Shown: positions 49,004-58,548, numbered from the stretch's first letter. The stretch is DNA of 64,000 nt from Shewanella sp. SNU WT4 (GCF_006494715.1 NZ_CP041151.1:682001-746000); one strand, 5' to 3'. The notes: generated by a model from the letters alone, not told the origin. Made by a program: numbers and translations.

Positions 49004-49753
49004 ATGAAGTGTCCAGCCGATCCCGTGAGCCTATTGAGATGTAATCAGATATTGGATGTCGCTGAGCATTTAATTGCTACTCAAGGCATAGTGTCGTTTA
49101 AGTTCTCGCAAATTGCCCATGATGTGGGCTGCTCGACCGGCACCTTGTATAAGCATTTCAAAGGTAAAGAAGACATTTTAGTGTGCTTGTTTATGCGCCA
49201 CGCGACCTCTAATCATTTGTCTTTATGTGTGCAGCAGCACCCTGAGCTTACTGAGCAGCACAAAGTATTACTGCCGATTTTATTTACCTTTGAGACGATT
49301 AAGCGCAGCCCGATATTTTTTACGTTAAGGTCTGTATCAGTCAATCATATGGTATGGCCGCTGGCCAGTGATGAAAAAGTGACGCGCTTTAAACGCCGTA
49401 TTAATGCCTTCTGGCGCTGGTTACATCATCACTTAACCCAAGCGGTAGTCAAGCAAGAATTGGTGGCCACGCCGCTGCAAGTTAAAGAGTTAACCCAAGG
49501 CATAGTGTTTTATCTCACCGGCGTATTAACTCAGTTTGAGAGCCAATTGATTGATGATGAGTTTTTAAGTGCGCAGCAACACACTTGTTATCGTCATTTG
49601 GCTAAATTGATGTCGCAGTATGCGTGGCAGCAAGCCGTGACTATTGAGGTGTTTGAATCCTTGCAGGCATTAACTCAGCAATATTTTATCGGTAATCAAG
49701 CTATCGCCATGAATTGCAGTGCCTGTAACGCCCTTGAAGCTAAGTGTGACTAA
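49004..49753 (+). CDS. TetR/AcrR-family transcriptional regulator
   Basis: This 249-residue regulator has the N-terminal TetR HTH (about residues 12-60, with recognition helix region CSTGTLYKHFKGKEDIL) and a divergent helical C-terminal domain that would bind a ligand. The C-terminus is unusual in holding a CxxC (C238 and C241) and a final Cys248, which could sense metal or redox state. It precedes ilvE by 98 bases on the same strand, but a 98-base gap allows separate promoters. Targets are unknown; ilvE and the NhaC-family gene are the neighbours. Confidence 0.88.
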   Translation: MKCPADPVSLLRCNQILDVAEHLIATQGIVSFKFSQIAHDVGCSTGTLYKHFKGKEDILVCLFMRHATSNHLSLCVQQHPELTEQHKVLLPILFTFETIKRSPIFFTLRSVSVNHMVWPLASDEKVTRFKRRINAFWRWLHHHLTQAVVKQELVATPLQVKELTQGIVFYLTGVLTQFESQLIDDEFLSAQQHTCYRHLAKLMSQYAWQQAVTIEVFESLQALTQQYFIGNQAIAMNCSACNALEAKCD

Positions 49754-49851
49754 ATTGTTTACAGTCCTTTTTCAGCGAGTTAATGGCTAAGTCCTTGACT
49801 TTATTTTCACCGCTCCCTAGTCTGCTGACATAGGAAAAAAGGTGAAGCATC

Positions 49852-50940
49852 ATGGAAATAAGCTATCGTTTGAAAAATGCGGCCGAGCGTCGCCAGCAGC
49901 AATTTGAGCCAGAAGGCAATGTTGGCTTTGGTAAGCTCAGAACCGATCACATGTTTGTCATGGATTATCGCGATGGAAAGTGGTGTGATGCGCGCATTGT
50001 GCCTTACGGTCCATTTGAGATGGCGCCTGGCGCTATGTGTTTGCATTATGGTCAGGCGATTTTTGAAGGCGCCAAAGCCTTTATGCATGAAGATGGTGAG
50101 ATTTATTCATTTCGTTTAGATCAAAATGCCAAGCGCATGAATAGTTCGGCCGATATCGTCTGTATTCCTAATATTCCTGAAGCGTGGCAAGTGCAAGCCA
50201 TAGAAGCCTTAATCGATGTGGATAGATTATGGTTTCCCAAGCAGCAAGGCGCTTGCTTGTATATCCGCCCATTTATGTTTGCTACCGAAGATAGATTATC
50301 GGTGAGCCCCAGTCAGGCTTATACCTTTTGCGTAATGCTATCGCCAAGTGGCGCCTATTATGGTGCAGGCTTTGGTGAGGCCATTCGCTTACTCATTAGT
50401 AAAACCTTTCATCGCGCGGTTTCTGGCGGCACGGGCGCTTCTAAAGCTGCGGGTAATTACGCGGCGTCGCTGCGTGCTGGTAAAGCGGCGGCGCAGTTTG
50501 GTGCGGCGCAAGTGCTCTATCTTGATGCGACTAATACCCAGATTGAAGAAGCGGGCGCCATGAACCACTTCCATATTCTTAAATGTGGCACTGTGATTAT
50601 TCCAACCTTTACCGATACCATTTTGCAGTCGATTACTTCGCGCTCCATCATGGAGTTAGCGCCTTTGCTCGGTTGCGAAGTCCGCCAAGAAACTGTGACG
50701 CTAGATAAATTTATTGCTGATATTGAATCTGGTGAGATTATTGAGGCAGGTGGTTTTGGCACCGCAGCGGTAGTGTCACCCGTAGGCTCTTATATTTTTG
50801 AAGATGGCCACATTATTACTATTGGTGATGGCAAAGTGGGTAAACATATTCAGCGGATTTATCAGCTCTATACCGATATTCAATTGGGTAAAGTTAAAGG
50901 CCCTGAGGGCTGGGTGCGCCCCGTTCCAAGGTCATGTTAA
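49852..50940 (+). CDS. ilvE: Branched-chain amino acid aminotransferase, eukaryote-type
   Basis: The enzyme transfers amino groups between 2-oxoglutarate/glutamate and the branched-chain amino acids, using pyridoxal phosphate, in synthesis or breakdown of Leu, Ile and Val. The 362-residue length and the N-terminal ~40-residue extension match the larger, mitochondrial-like BCAT subgroup rather than E. coli IlvE (309 residues). The PLP lysine lies in SKAAGNYAASL (about residue 202), and the LYLDATNTQIEEAGAMN block is present. A strong terminator follows. It is near a propionate-catabolism operon, which would process propionyl-CoA from Ile and Val breakdown, an inference only. Confidence 0.93.
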   Translation: MEISYRLKNAAERRQQQFEPEGNVGFGKLRTDHMFVMDYRDGKWCDARIVPYGPFEMAPGAMCLHYGQAIFEGAKAFMHEDGEIYSFRLDQNAKRMNSSADIVCIPNIPEAWQVQAIEALIDVDRLWFPKQQGACLYIRPFMFATEDRLSVSPSQAYTFCVMLSPSGAYYGAGFGEAIRLLISKTFHRAVSGGTGASKAAGNYAASLRAGKAAAQFGAAQVLYLDATNTQIEEAGAMNHFHILKCGTVIIPTFTDTILQSITSRSIMELAPLLGCEVRQETVTLDKFIADIESGEIIEAGGFGTAAVVSPVGSYIFEDGHIITIGDGKVGKHIQRIYQLYTDIQLGKVKGPEGWVRPVPRSC

Positions 50941-50956
50941 TCTCTGATTGATACCT

Positions 50957-50990
50957 AAAAATAAGGGCAGCCTAGGCGGCCCTTATTTTT
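50957..50990 (+). terminator. Bidirectional terminator of ilvE
   Basis: A 12-bp stem (50957-50968 with 50979-50990), with A on the left and T5 on the right, encloses the palindrome CCTAGG. It stands 16 bases after ilvE and can also end the minus-strand lipoprotein gene. Confidence 0.93.
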
Positions 50991-51045
50991 AATCGCAACG
51001 CTCTTTGCATGTTTTGATGTTAGTTATTTAAGAATATTTGCAAGA

Positions 51046-51387
51046 CTAGAGCAGCTGTACTTGTGTCGCTACCACTATGCTTTTGCGGTCAACATTATTT
51101 TTAGTGGGCATAAATTGCGTCTGTTTAATGGCATTGAGCTGCTCATCACTCACTGCCACTTTTGGCTCGATATTTGATAATTGTAAGTCTTGCATCTGAC
51201 CATCAGTATCTATGGTCCAGCGCACATCAAAACTCACGGGTTGTTTAAACACTGTTTGCCAGTTGAGTAGTTCGCCTTTGATTACCCATAGTTGATTTGC
51301 TTGCAGCAGAGTTAGCGCACTTTGTTGTGGCATAACGCTGCAGCCTAGCCCTGAAAAAATAAATAAACACACTACTAACAATCGCAT
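51046..51387 (-). CDS. Small hypothetical lipoprotein
   Basis: This 113-residue protein starts at the ATG at 51387 (second of two; GACGGG lies six bases upstream of it) and has a lipoprotein signal ending in SGLGC (Cys at about residue 16). The mature part is a short beta-rich domain with SFDVRWTIDTDGQMQDLQLSN as its centre, split by turns, reminiscent of TonB C-terminal-like proteins, but the similarity is too weak to name. It stands between ilvE (convergent) and the end of the prp operon, with a long inverted repeat upstream. Confidence 0.65.
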   Translation of the reverse strand: MRLLVVCLFIFSGLGCSVMPQQSALTLLQANQLWVIKGELLNWQTVFKQPVSFDVRWTIDTDGQMQDLQLSNIEPKVAVSDEQLNAIKQTQFMPTKNNVDRKSIVVATQVQLL

Positions 51388-51511
51388 TATCATCCCGTCT
51401 ACTTGCTAAGTTAACATCCATAAAACCTAGGTTTAAGTGTTTCATCTTGCTTGGTTTTTGTAAATGCTTTGCCAGTAAAGTTGGGGTTGTGTTTAAAGTC
51501 TTCGTTTGAAG

Positions 51512-51547
51512 TTATCGGCCGAAAATGGTGGTATATTCGGCCGATAA
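51512..51547. repeat. 12-bp perfect inverted repeat with palindromic halves
   Basis: TTATCGGCCGAA (51512-51523) and its exact complement (51536-51547) are separated by 12 bases. Each half contains the palindrome TCGGCCGA. It lies about 125 bases upstream of the lipoprotein gene and 28 bases after prpF. No T-tract follows on the minus strand, so it could be a regulator site or a transcript-end hairpin. Confidence 0.75.
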
Positions 51548-51574
51548 TACCTTTTCATTGGCTTTATTAAGTGG

Positions 51575-52768
51575 TTATTGCTGGTGGTTTGGCAAATCAA
51601 CACATATTTTGCCTTCCATTAATACTCGCGCGCTGCGACTCATCATCGCCTTAGTGACTTGCCACTGACCGCCCAAGTATTTAGCTTCGGCGCCTACGGT
51701 TAAAGTGCCTGATGGGTGGCCAAAGGTTACCTTGTTACGCTCAGTGCCGCCTGAAGCTAAGTTCACTAAGGTGCCTGGAATAGCGGCTGCAGTCGCTATA
51801 GCCACAGCCGCTGTGCCCATCATGGCATGATGCAATTTACCCATGGATAAAGCGCGCACTTGCACATCAATATCAGCGCTTGCAACCTTCTTGCCGCTTG
51901 AGGTGACATAATCCATCGGCGGGGCAATAAAAGCGATTTTAGGAATATGCTGCTGAGTTTTCGCTTGTGCTACATCTGTCATTAAGCCCATCTTGATGGC
52001 GCCAAGGGCGCGCAAGGCTTCAAATTTGACTAGCGCTTTCTCGTCGTTATTTATCGCCTCTTGCAATTCATTACCTAGATAACCGAGTTCGCGAGCATTA
52101 ATAAAAATGGTGGGGATACCGGCATTGATTAAGGTGACATTTAATGCGCCGCTTGCCACTAAATGAGTTGGCACCTCAAGCACATCAACTAAGTTGCCTG
52201 TGGGGAACAGGGCGCCATCTTCAGCGGCGGGATCCATAAATTCTATGGCAAGTTCGGCCGCTGGAAACGTCACGCCATCCAGCTCAAACTCGCCAGTTTC
52301 TTGCACTTGGCCATGGCTAATAGGCACATGAGCGATAATAGTTTTGCCAATGTTGGCCTGCCAAATTTTTATTGTGCATAGGCCAGATGGCGGGATGTTA
52401 TCGGGATTGATAAGGCCGGCATGAATCGCAAAGGCGCCAACCGCGGCCGAAAGATTGCCGCAATTGCCGCTCCAATCCACCAATGGCTTATCTATGGCGA
52501 TTTGGCCAAAGAGGTAATCGACATCATGGCCTGCCTGCTGACTGCGACTGACAATCACAGCCTTTGAGGTTGAAGAACTGCCGCCGCCCATGCCATCAAT
52601 TTGTTTGCCATAAGGGTCTGGGCTTCCTAGTGCCCGCAGCAATAAGGCGTCGCGATAAGCGCCCGGCGTTTGCGCAGGAATCGGCAGGTCGGTGAGTTTA
52701 AAAAAGAGGCCCTTACTGGTGCCGCCGCGCATATAAGTGGCGGCAATTTTAAGTTGTGGTGCAAACAT
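51575..52768 (-). CDS. prpF: 2-methylaconitate cis-trans isomerase PrpF
   Basis: PrpF isomerises 2-methylaconitate between trans and cis forms so that AcnD's product can go on in the 2-methylcitrate cycle. The 397-residue protein starts at the ATG at 52768, with AAGGGAT upstream (the frame extends 18 codons further without a site). It has the diaminopimelate-epimerase-like fold: YMRGGTSKGLFF at the N-terminus, GGGSSSTSKAV and WSGNCGNLSAAVG near residues 60 and 107. It is the last gene of gntR-prpB-prpC-acnD-prpF, separated from acnD by 91 bases. Confidence 0.95.
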   Translation of the reverse strand: MFAPQLKIAATYMRGGTSKGLFFKLTDLPIPAQTPGAYRDALLLRALGSPDPYGKQIDGMGGGSSSTSKAVIVSRSQQAGHDVDYLFGQIAIDKPLVDWSGNCGNLSAAVGAFAIHAGLINPDNIPPSGLCTIKIWQANIGKTIIAHVPISHGQVQETGEFELDGVTFPAAELAIEFMDPAAEDGALFPTGNLVDVLEVPTHLVASGALNVTLINAGIPTIFINARELGYLGNELQEAINNDEKALVKFEALRALGAIKMGLMTDVAQAKTQQHIPKIAFIAPPMDYVTSSGKKVASADIDVQVRALSMGKLHHAMMGTAAVAIATAAAIPGTLVNLASGGTERNKVTFGHPSGTLTVGAEAKYLGGQWQVTKAMMSRSARVLMEGKICVDLPNHQQ

Positions 52769-52859
52769 GCTTAATCCCTTAGTGATAAATGGAATGAGTG
52801 TCACAGCATTTATCCATGACACTCATGCCGTTAGTCATTCACTCATTCACTAATTAACT

Positions 52860-55454
52860 TTATGAATGCGCTGAGCTAGCCAAAAAGTCTTGTGCAAAGC
52901 GTTGTAATACACCGCCAGCGTTGTAAATTGAGACTTCTTCCGCGGTATTTAGGCGGCAAGTCACAGGCACTTCTAGGTTTTCACCATTTTGGCGGCGAAT
53001 CACTAAGGTTAAGATGGCGCCTGGGGTACGCTCGCCAAACACATCAAAGGTTTCAGTGCCATCAATGGCTAAACTATGGCGATTCGTCCCTGGGATAAAT
53101 TCCAGCGGCAATACGCCCATGCCTACCAAGTTAGTGCGATGAATGCGCTCAAAGCCTTCGGCGACTATGGCTTCAACTCCAGCGAGCCTCACGCCTTTAG
53201 CCGCCCAATCTCGGCTTGAACCTTGACCATAGTCAGCGCCAGCAATAATGCATAATGGCTGCTTTCTGGCCATATAGGTTTCTATGGCTTCCCACATACG
53301 CGTTACGCGCCCTTCTGGCTCAATGCGAGCCAGCGAGCCTTTAACTATGTTGCCATCCTTAATCGCCATTTCATTGATCAGCTGTGGATTAGCAAAGGTG
53401 GCGCGCTGGGCGGTGAGATGATCGCCTCTATGAGTCGCGTAAGAGTTAAAATCTTCCTCAGGCAATCCCATTTTAGATAAGTATTCCCCCGCAGCGCTGT
53501 CCGCCATAATTGCATTGGAAGGAGATAAGTGATCGGTCGTAATATTATCCCCAAGTACGGCTAAAGGACGCATACCCTTAAGGCTACGATCTCCTGCGAG
53601 CGCCCCTTCCCAGTAAGGTGGGCGGCGAATATACGTGCTGTGTGGGCGCCACTGATATAAGGGATTAATGTGCGCGCCGTAATCGACATTAAGCTTGAAC
53701 ATGGGCTCATACACTTGCCTAAATTGCTCAGGTTTAACGCTCGCGGCCACTATGGCATCTATTTCGGCATCGCTTGGCCAAATATCGTTAAGGGTGACGG
53801 CGCGCCCCTCTTTATCAATGCCAAGCACGTCTTTTTCGATATCAAAGCGCGTGGTGCCGGCAATGGCGTAAGCCACCACTAATGGCGGTGAGGCTAAAAA
53901 CGCCTGTTTAGCATAAGGATGAATGCGACCATCAAAGTTGCGATTACCCGATAACACTGCGGTTGTGTAAAGGTCGCGGTCAATAATTTGCTGTTGAATC
54001 ACAGGATCTAAGGCGCCGCTCATACCGTTACAAGTAGTGCAGGCAAAGCCCACTATGCCAAAGCCTAAGGCTTCAAGGCTTGTCAGTAACTGCGCTTCTT
54101 TAAGATAAAGCTCAACGGTTTTTGAGCCCGGTGCCAATGAGGTTTTAACCCAAGGCTTACGGCTCAAACCTTTAGCTAAGGCGTTGCGTGCCAAGAGGCC
54201 TGCGGCAATCACATTGCGGGGATTACTGGTATTAGTGCAACTTGTAATGGCAGCAATAATCACGGCACCATCGGGCAGCAAAGCGCCTTGTTGCTGGTAA
54301 GCACCAGTAATGCCTTGCGCGGCTAATTGACTGGTCGCTACCCGTTTATGTGGGTTGGAGGGACCTGCGATATTGCGCACTACGGCTGATAAATCAAAGC
54401 TAAGAGTGCGCTCATAGTGGGCGGTTTTCAGGCTATCAGCCCACAAGCCCGCTTGCTTGGCATAGATTTCCACTAACTCTACTTGCTTATCTTCGCGCCC
54501 AGTGAGCTTTAGATAATCTAAGGTGTGTTGATCTATATAAAACATGGCGGCCGTGGCGCCATATTCTGGGGTCATGTTAGAGATAGTGGCGCGATCACCT
54601 AAGGTTAAGTGACTGACGCCCTCGCCATAAAACTCAAGATAGCAAGACACCACTTTTTGCTGGCGTAAAAATTCAGTCAAAGCTAACACTAGGTCAGTGG
54701 CAGTAATGCCAGGGGTTGGTTTTCCTGTGAGCTCAACCCCAACGATATCAGGCAAACGCATCCATGAGGCGCGGCCAAGCATGACGCTTTCTGCTTCAAG
54801 TCCGCCCACACCTATGGCTATCACGCCAAGGGCGTCCACATGGGGAGTATGGCTATCTGTACCCACTAAAGTATCTGGATAGGCGATGCCATGATCATTG
54901 TGAATAACCGGTGACATCCGCTCTAAGTTAATTTGATGCATGATGCCGTTGCCGGGCGGGATCACATCCACATTCTTAAAGGCGGTTTTAGTCCAATTGA
55001 TAAAATGAAACCTGTCATCGTTGCGCCTATCTTCAATGGCGCGATTGTTGGCAAAGGCATCGGCTTCAAAGCCCGCATGTTCAACGGCAAGTGAGTGATC
55101 GACAATCAATTGAGTCGGCACCACAGGGTTCACTTTGGCAGGATCGCCGCCCATATCGGCAATGGCATCCCTAAGGCCGGCGAGATCCACTAAGGCGGTT
55201 TGGCCAAGAATATCGTGACACACGACTCGGGCTGGAAACCAAGGAAAATCTAGCTCTTGTTTACGCTCAATAATTTGGGTTAAAGATTCAGTTAAGCTGG
55301 CAGGATTGCAGCGGCGCACTAAGTTTTCGGCAAACACCCGCGAGCAATAAGGTAAGGCATCATAAGCGCCCGGCTTAATGGCATTAACGGCTGCGCGAGT
55401 ATCAAAGTATTGCAGCCCTGTGCCTGGTAAAGGTTTGAGATAGGCAGTATTCAT
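52860..55454 (-). CDS. acnD: 2-methylcitrate dehydratase AcnD (Fe/S-dependent)
   Basis: AcnD dehydrates 2-methylcitrate to 2-methyl-cis/trans-aconitate in propionate catabolism, replacing PrpD in bacteria that carry PrpF. The 864-residue aconitase-type protein has the cluster Cys in SCTNTSNP (about residue 415) and CTTCNG (about 480), and the C-terminal swivel domain with ADYGQGSSRDWAAKG. It starts at the ATG at 55454; a GTG four codons upstream is an alternative. It lies 164 bases downstream of prpC, and a 7-bp tandem array fills most of that gap. Confidence 0.96.
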   Translation of the reverse strand: MNTAYLKPLPGTGLQYFDTRAAVNAIKPGAYDALPYCSRVFAENLVRRCNPASLTESLTQIIERKQELDFPWFPARVVCHDILGQTALVDLAGLRDAIADMGGDPAKVNPVVPTQLIVDHSLAVEHAGFEADAFANNRAIEDRRNDDRFHFINWTKTAFKNVDVIPPGNGIMHQINLERMSPVIHNDHGIAYPDTLVGTDSHTPHVDALGVIAIGVGGLEAESVMLGRASWMRLPDIVGVELTGKPTPGITATDLVLALTEFLRQQKVVSCYLEFYGEGVSHLTLGDRATISNMTPEYGATAAMFYIDQHTLDYLKLTGREDKQVELVEIYAKQAGLWADSLKTAHYERTLSFDLSAVVRNIAGPSNPHKRVATSQLAAQGITGAYQQQGALLPDGAVIIAAITSCTNTSNPRNVIAAGLLARNALAKGLSRKPWVKTSLAPGSKTVELYLKEAQLLTSLEALGFGIVGFACTTCNGMSGALDPVIQQQIIDRDLYTTAVLSGNRNFDGRIHPYAKQAFLASPPLVVAYAIAGTTRFDIEKDVLGIDKEGRAVTLNDIWPSDAEIDAIVAASVKPEQFRQVYEPMFKLNVDYGAHINPLYQWRPHSTYIRRPPYWEGALAGDRSLKGMRPLAVLGDNITTDHLSPSNAIMADSAAGEYLSKMGLPEEDFNSYATHRGDHLTAQRATFANPQLINEMAIKDGNIVKGSLARIEPEGRVTRMWEAIETYMARKQPLCIIAGADYGQGSSRDWAAKGVRLAGVEAIVAEGFERIHRTNLVGMGVLPLEFIPGTNRHSLAIDGTETFDVFGERTPGAILTLVIRRQNGENLEVPVTCRLNTAEEVSIYNAGGVLQRFAQDFLASSAHS

Positions 55455-55534
55455 GAGTTTATCCACTAAAGGGTGAGACTGACCCAGGGCTCAGTCTCGT
55501 GATTAACTGTGTGCCGCTAAGCGGGACTTAATTC

Positions 55535-55625
55535 TTAGTCATTAGTCATTAGCCATTAGCAATTAGCAATTAGTCATTAGTCATTAGCCATTAGCAATTA
55601 GCAATTAGCCATTAGCCATTAGCGA
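55535..55625. repeat. Thirteen tandem 7-bp units with a 35-bp internal duplication
   Basis: Thirteen head-to-tail heptamers TTAGYMA (variants TTAGTCA, TTAGCCA, TTAGCAA and a final TTAGCGA) run from 55535 to 55625. Units 1-5 and 6-10 are the same series, so a 35-bp block is duplicated exactly (55535-55569 and 55570-55604). The prpC stop codon lies in the last unit, so the array is between the prpC stop and acnD. On the prp-coding strand each unit contains TAA, so stops occur in all three frames. Confidence 0.97.
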
Positions 55626-56743
55626 TTTTCGATGGCGATAACAGTGCGCGGCGCAACCCCAACATAGTCAGCACTTGGGCGAATAATGCGGTTATTTGAG
55701 CGCTGCTCCATCACGTGCGCCGCCCAGCCAGTTAAACGTGAGCACACAAAAATCGGGGTGAATAACTTAGTTGGTATGCCCATAAAGTGATAAGCGCTGG
55801 CATGGAAAAAGTCAGCATTACAGAACAGCTTCTTTTGCTCCCACATTAGTTGTTCGCAAGCTACCGACACATCATAAAGGCGGGCATCGCCATATTCTGC
55901 CGCAAGCTTTTGCGACCAGACCTTAATGATGGCGTTGCGTGGATCAGATTCTCGATAAATGGCATGACCAAAGCCCATGATTTTATCTTTACGCTCAAGC
56001 ATACCCATTAACTTAGCCTTGGCATCGCTAGCATCTGTCATGGTTTCAATTAATTGCATGGCCGCTTCGTTAGCGCCGCCATGCAAGGGGCCGCGCAGTG
56101 AACCTATGGCGCCTGTCACACACGAATGCATATCCGACAAGGTCGAGGCGCAGACACGGGCAGTAAAGGTTGAGGCATTAAATTCATGCTCAGCATAAAG
56201 AATGAGGGATGCGTCCATGGCGGCCACGTGTAAATCGAGCGGGCGGCGGTCATGGAGTAAATGCAAGAAGTGCGCGCCAATTTGCTCATCATCGGTTTCG
56301 GTATTAATGCGCACGCCGTCATGGCTAAAGCGATACCAATAACAAATGATGGAAGGGAAGGCGGCAAGCAAACGATCAGCTACCTGACTTTGCTGCGAAA
56401 AATCGTGCTCAGGCTCAAGATTGCCTAGCATAGAGCAACCGGTGCGCATCACATCCATAGGATGAGCCGAGGCAGGAATGCGCTCTAACACTTCTTTCAG
56501 CGCTTGCGGTAAACCGCGCAGGACTTTGAGTTTAGTGCGATAGTCCTTAAGCTGGCTGACGGTCGGCAGTTCACCGTACAAAATTAAATAGGCAACTTCT
56601 TCAAAGGTAGTATTAGCCGCCAGATCTTTAATGTCATAACCGCGATAGGTTAAGCCAGAACCCGACACGCCCACTGTGCTTAATGCAGTGTCTCCCGCCG
56701 ATTGCCCGCGAAGTCCTGCGCCACTTAATTTCTTGTCCGTCAT
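55619..56743 (-). CDS. prpC: 2-methylcitrate synthase PrpC
   Basis: PrpC condenses propionyl-CoA with oxaloacetate to give 2-methylcitrate. The 374-residue citrate-synthase-type protein has the catalytic His in LRGPLHGGANEAA (about residue 222), the second His and Arg in MGFGHAIYRESDPR (about 261), and the third Asp region near 320. The length and the N-terminal GLRGQSAGDTALSTVG segment distinguish it from citrate synthase GltA. It stands between prpB (145 bases upstream) and acnD in the prp operon. The stop codon falls in the heptamer array. Confidence 0.96.
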   Translation of the reverse strand: MTDKKLSGAGLRGQSAGDTALSTVGVSGSGLTYRGYDIKDLAANTTFEEVAYLILYGELPTVSQLKDYRTKLKVLRGLPQALKEVLERIPASAHPMDVMRTGCSMLGNLEPEHDFSQQSQVADRLLAAFPSIICYWYRFSHDGVRINTETDDEQIGAHFLHLLHDRRPLDLHVAAMDASLILYAEHEFNASTFTARVCASTLSDMHSCVTGAIGSLRGPLHGGANEAAMQLIETMTDASDAKAKLMGMLERKDKIMGFGHAIYRESDPRNAIIKVWSQKLAAEYGDARLYDVSVACEQLMWEQKKLFCNADFFHASAYHFMGIPTKLFTPIFVCSRLTGWAAHVMEQRSNNRIIRPSADYVGVAPRTVIAIENR

Positions 56744-56888
56744 AAATATCCCTCTTTAACGTGTTCTTATTATCCATTGCCTCAGATAGCTGAGCTAACT
56801 GATAGGGTTAACAACGACCGCGGGCTACGCCCCTGTTGTGAAGCTAGTTTTACTGTTGCTGACTACTGTTGCTAATTAATGTATTTGT

Positions 56889-57767
56889 CTATGGGTTTTG
56901 CTTAAAAAGCTTATCTAACTTGTCTTCAAAGGCGTGATAGCCCAAGAAGTGATACAGCTCTTTGCGGGTCTGCATTTTGCTGACCACATTGCGCTGATGT
57001 CCATCGTTAAGCAGCGCCTGCATGACTTCTAAGCCTGCTTGGTTGGCGGCGCGAAAGGTACTGAGTGGATACAAGACCATGTCGGCGCCGGCATTGCTGA
57101 GTTGCTCCGTGCTAAATAATTCGGTTTGCCCAAATTCGGTCATGTTGGCCAAAATCGGGGCGTTAACGGCGGCGCGAAAGCGGGTGTATTGCTCTAATTC
57201 AGTCAGCGCTTCGGCAAAAATCATATCGGCGCCTGCTTCTAAGTAAGCCTGTGCGCGGGCAATGCCAGCCTCTAGCCCTTCAACGGCGACTGCATCGGTG
57301 CGCGCCATGATCACAAAGTCTTTGTCGGTGCGGGCATCGACTGCGGCCTTAATCCTATCGACCATTTCATCTATGCTCACCACAGCTTTATTGGGGCGAT
57401 GACCACAGCGTTTTTGGGCGACTTGATCTTCCATGTGCACAGCGGCAACGCCGGCCTTTTCAAATTCTTTAATGGTGCGGCCAATGTTAAATGCGCCGCC
57501 CCAGCCAGTATCAATATCTACCAGTAATGGCACTTGGGTGGCCGAAGTAATGCGGCTCGCATCAATTAAGACATCATTCATCGAGGTCATACCAAGATCG
57601 GGCAAACCAAATGAAGCGTTAGCCACGCCAGCGCCTGAAAGATAAATGGCTTCAACGCCCGACAGCTCAGCCATTTTGGCAAAGTAGGCATTCATGGTGC
57701 CGACTATTTGTAGTGGCTTAGCATTGGCAAGAGCTTGTCTAAATCGGCGTCCGGCGCTGTTATTCAT
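56889..57767 (-). CDS. prpB: Methylisocitrate lyase PrpB
   Basis: PrpB cleaves 2-methylisocitrate to pyruvate and succinate, the last step of the cycle. The 292-residue TIM-barrel enzyme has the active-site motif KRCGHRPNK (catalytic Cys about residue 120) and the VDIDTGWGG and ARTDA metal-site segments. I start it at the ATG at 57767, with AAGGAA upstream; the frame extends 27 codons further inside gntR. It overlaps the gntR stop by eight bases, so translation is probably coupled to the regulator. Confidence 0.96.
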   Translation of the reverse strand: MNNSAGRRFRQALANAKPLQIVGTMNAYFAKMAELSGVEAIYLSGAGVANASFGLPDLGMTSMNDVLIDASRITSATQVPLLVDIDTGWGGAFNIGRTIKEFEKAGVAAVHMEDQVAQKRCGHRPNKAVVSIDEMVDRIKAAVDARTDKDFVIMARTDAVAVEGLEAGIARAQAYLEAGADMIFAEALTELEQYTRFRAAVNAPILANMTEFGQTELFSTEQLSNAGADMVLYPLSTFRAANQAGLEVMQALLNDGHQRNVVSKMQTRKELYHFLGYHAFEDKLDKLFKQNP

Positions 57768-58497
57768 GGCTTGATTCCTTAGGTAATGATGACTCAAGGC
57801 TTGCGCCTTGTAGGGCTCTGAGTTTGAGTTCTGTGCTTTGCCGCCCACGCTCTATATGGCGGCGCATTAATAGCGCCGCTAATTCGCCATCTTTGGCGGC
57901 TATGGCTTCAACTATTAGCTTGTGTTCGGCAATGGCTTGAATTGGGCGTTGGTGATTTGAGGTTTGATAGCGATACATGCGCAGTAAATGATAAAGGCTG
58001 CCCATTAAGGTTGCTTGCAAGTGGCGATTACCACTGGCCTCAATGATTTGATAATGAAAGTCGATATCCCCTTGCTGCTGAAAATATGGGTCGCTATGAC
58101 TCAGGGCTAACTGCTGGATATCAATTAACTTGTATAGCTTGTCTAATTGCTCAGGAGTAATGTTTTGAGCCGCAAGCTCACAGGCCATGGCTTCCAATAC
58201 GCTGCGCAGTTGATACAGCTCATTAAGTTCAGTGATGGATAATCGCGCGACTCTAGCGCCTATATGGGGGATAAGAACCACTAAGCGTTGGCGCTCAAGG
58301 GCTTGCAAGGCTTCACGGGCAGGGCCGCGACTAATGCCATAGCGCTCAGCGACCTCTTGCTCGTTGATTTTACTGCCAGAGGGAATTTCGCCTTTGATTA
58401 TGCTGGTTTGCAGTTGCAGCAAGAGTCTATCGACCAAACGGCCTAATTTCGCCGGTTTAAGATGGGGGGCTGCTGGCATCAAAGTATCGTTATCCAT
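57760..58497 (-). CDS. GntR-family (FCD) regulator of the prp operon
   Basis: This 245-residue regulator has a winged HTH (about residues 22-85, with [21 protein letters not shown] across the recognition helix) and the helical FCD effector domain (about 90-220), whose Asp and His residues often hold a metal. It is the first gene of the 2-methylcitrate operon and overlaps prpB. Propionate or 2-methylcitrate sensing is inferred from context. In Enterobacteria a sigma-54 activator, PrpR, does this job instead. Related near-palindromes upstream of the gene are likely operators. Confidence 0.92.
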   Translation of the reverse strand: MDNDTLMPAAPHLKPAKLGRLVDRLLLQLQTSIIKGEIPSGSKINEQEVAERYGISRGPAREALQALERQRLVVLIPHIGARVARLSITELNELYQLRSVLEAMACELAAQNITPEQLDKLYKLIDIQQLALSHSDPYFQQQGDIDFHYQIIEASGNRHLQATLMGSLYHLLRMYRYQTSNHQRPIQAIAEHKLIVEAIAAKDGELAALLMRRHIERGRQSTELKLRALQGASLESSLPKESSHE

Positions 58498-58548
58498 AAC
58501 AATCGCATTTGGCTAAAAGTTAATCAGAATTTATGCCCGCACACCCAC

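Noticed and set aside
55535..55625. Possible CRISPR array
   Set aside because: The units are 7 bp head-to-tail with no spacers and no cas genes nearby.
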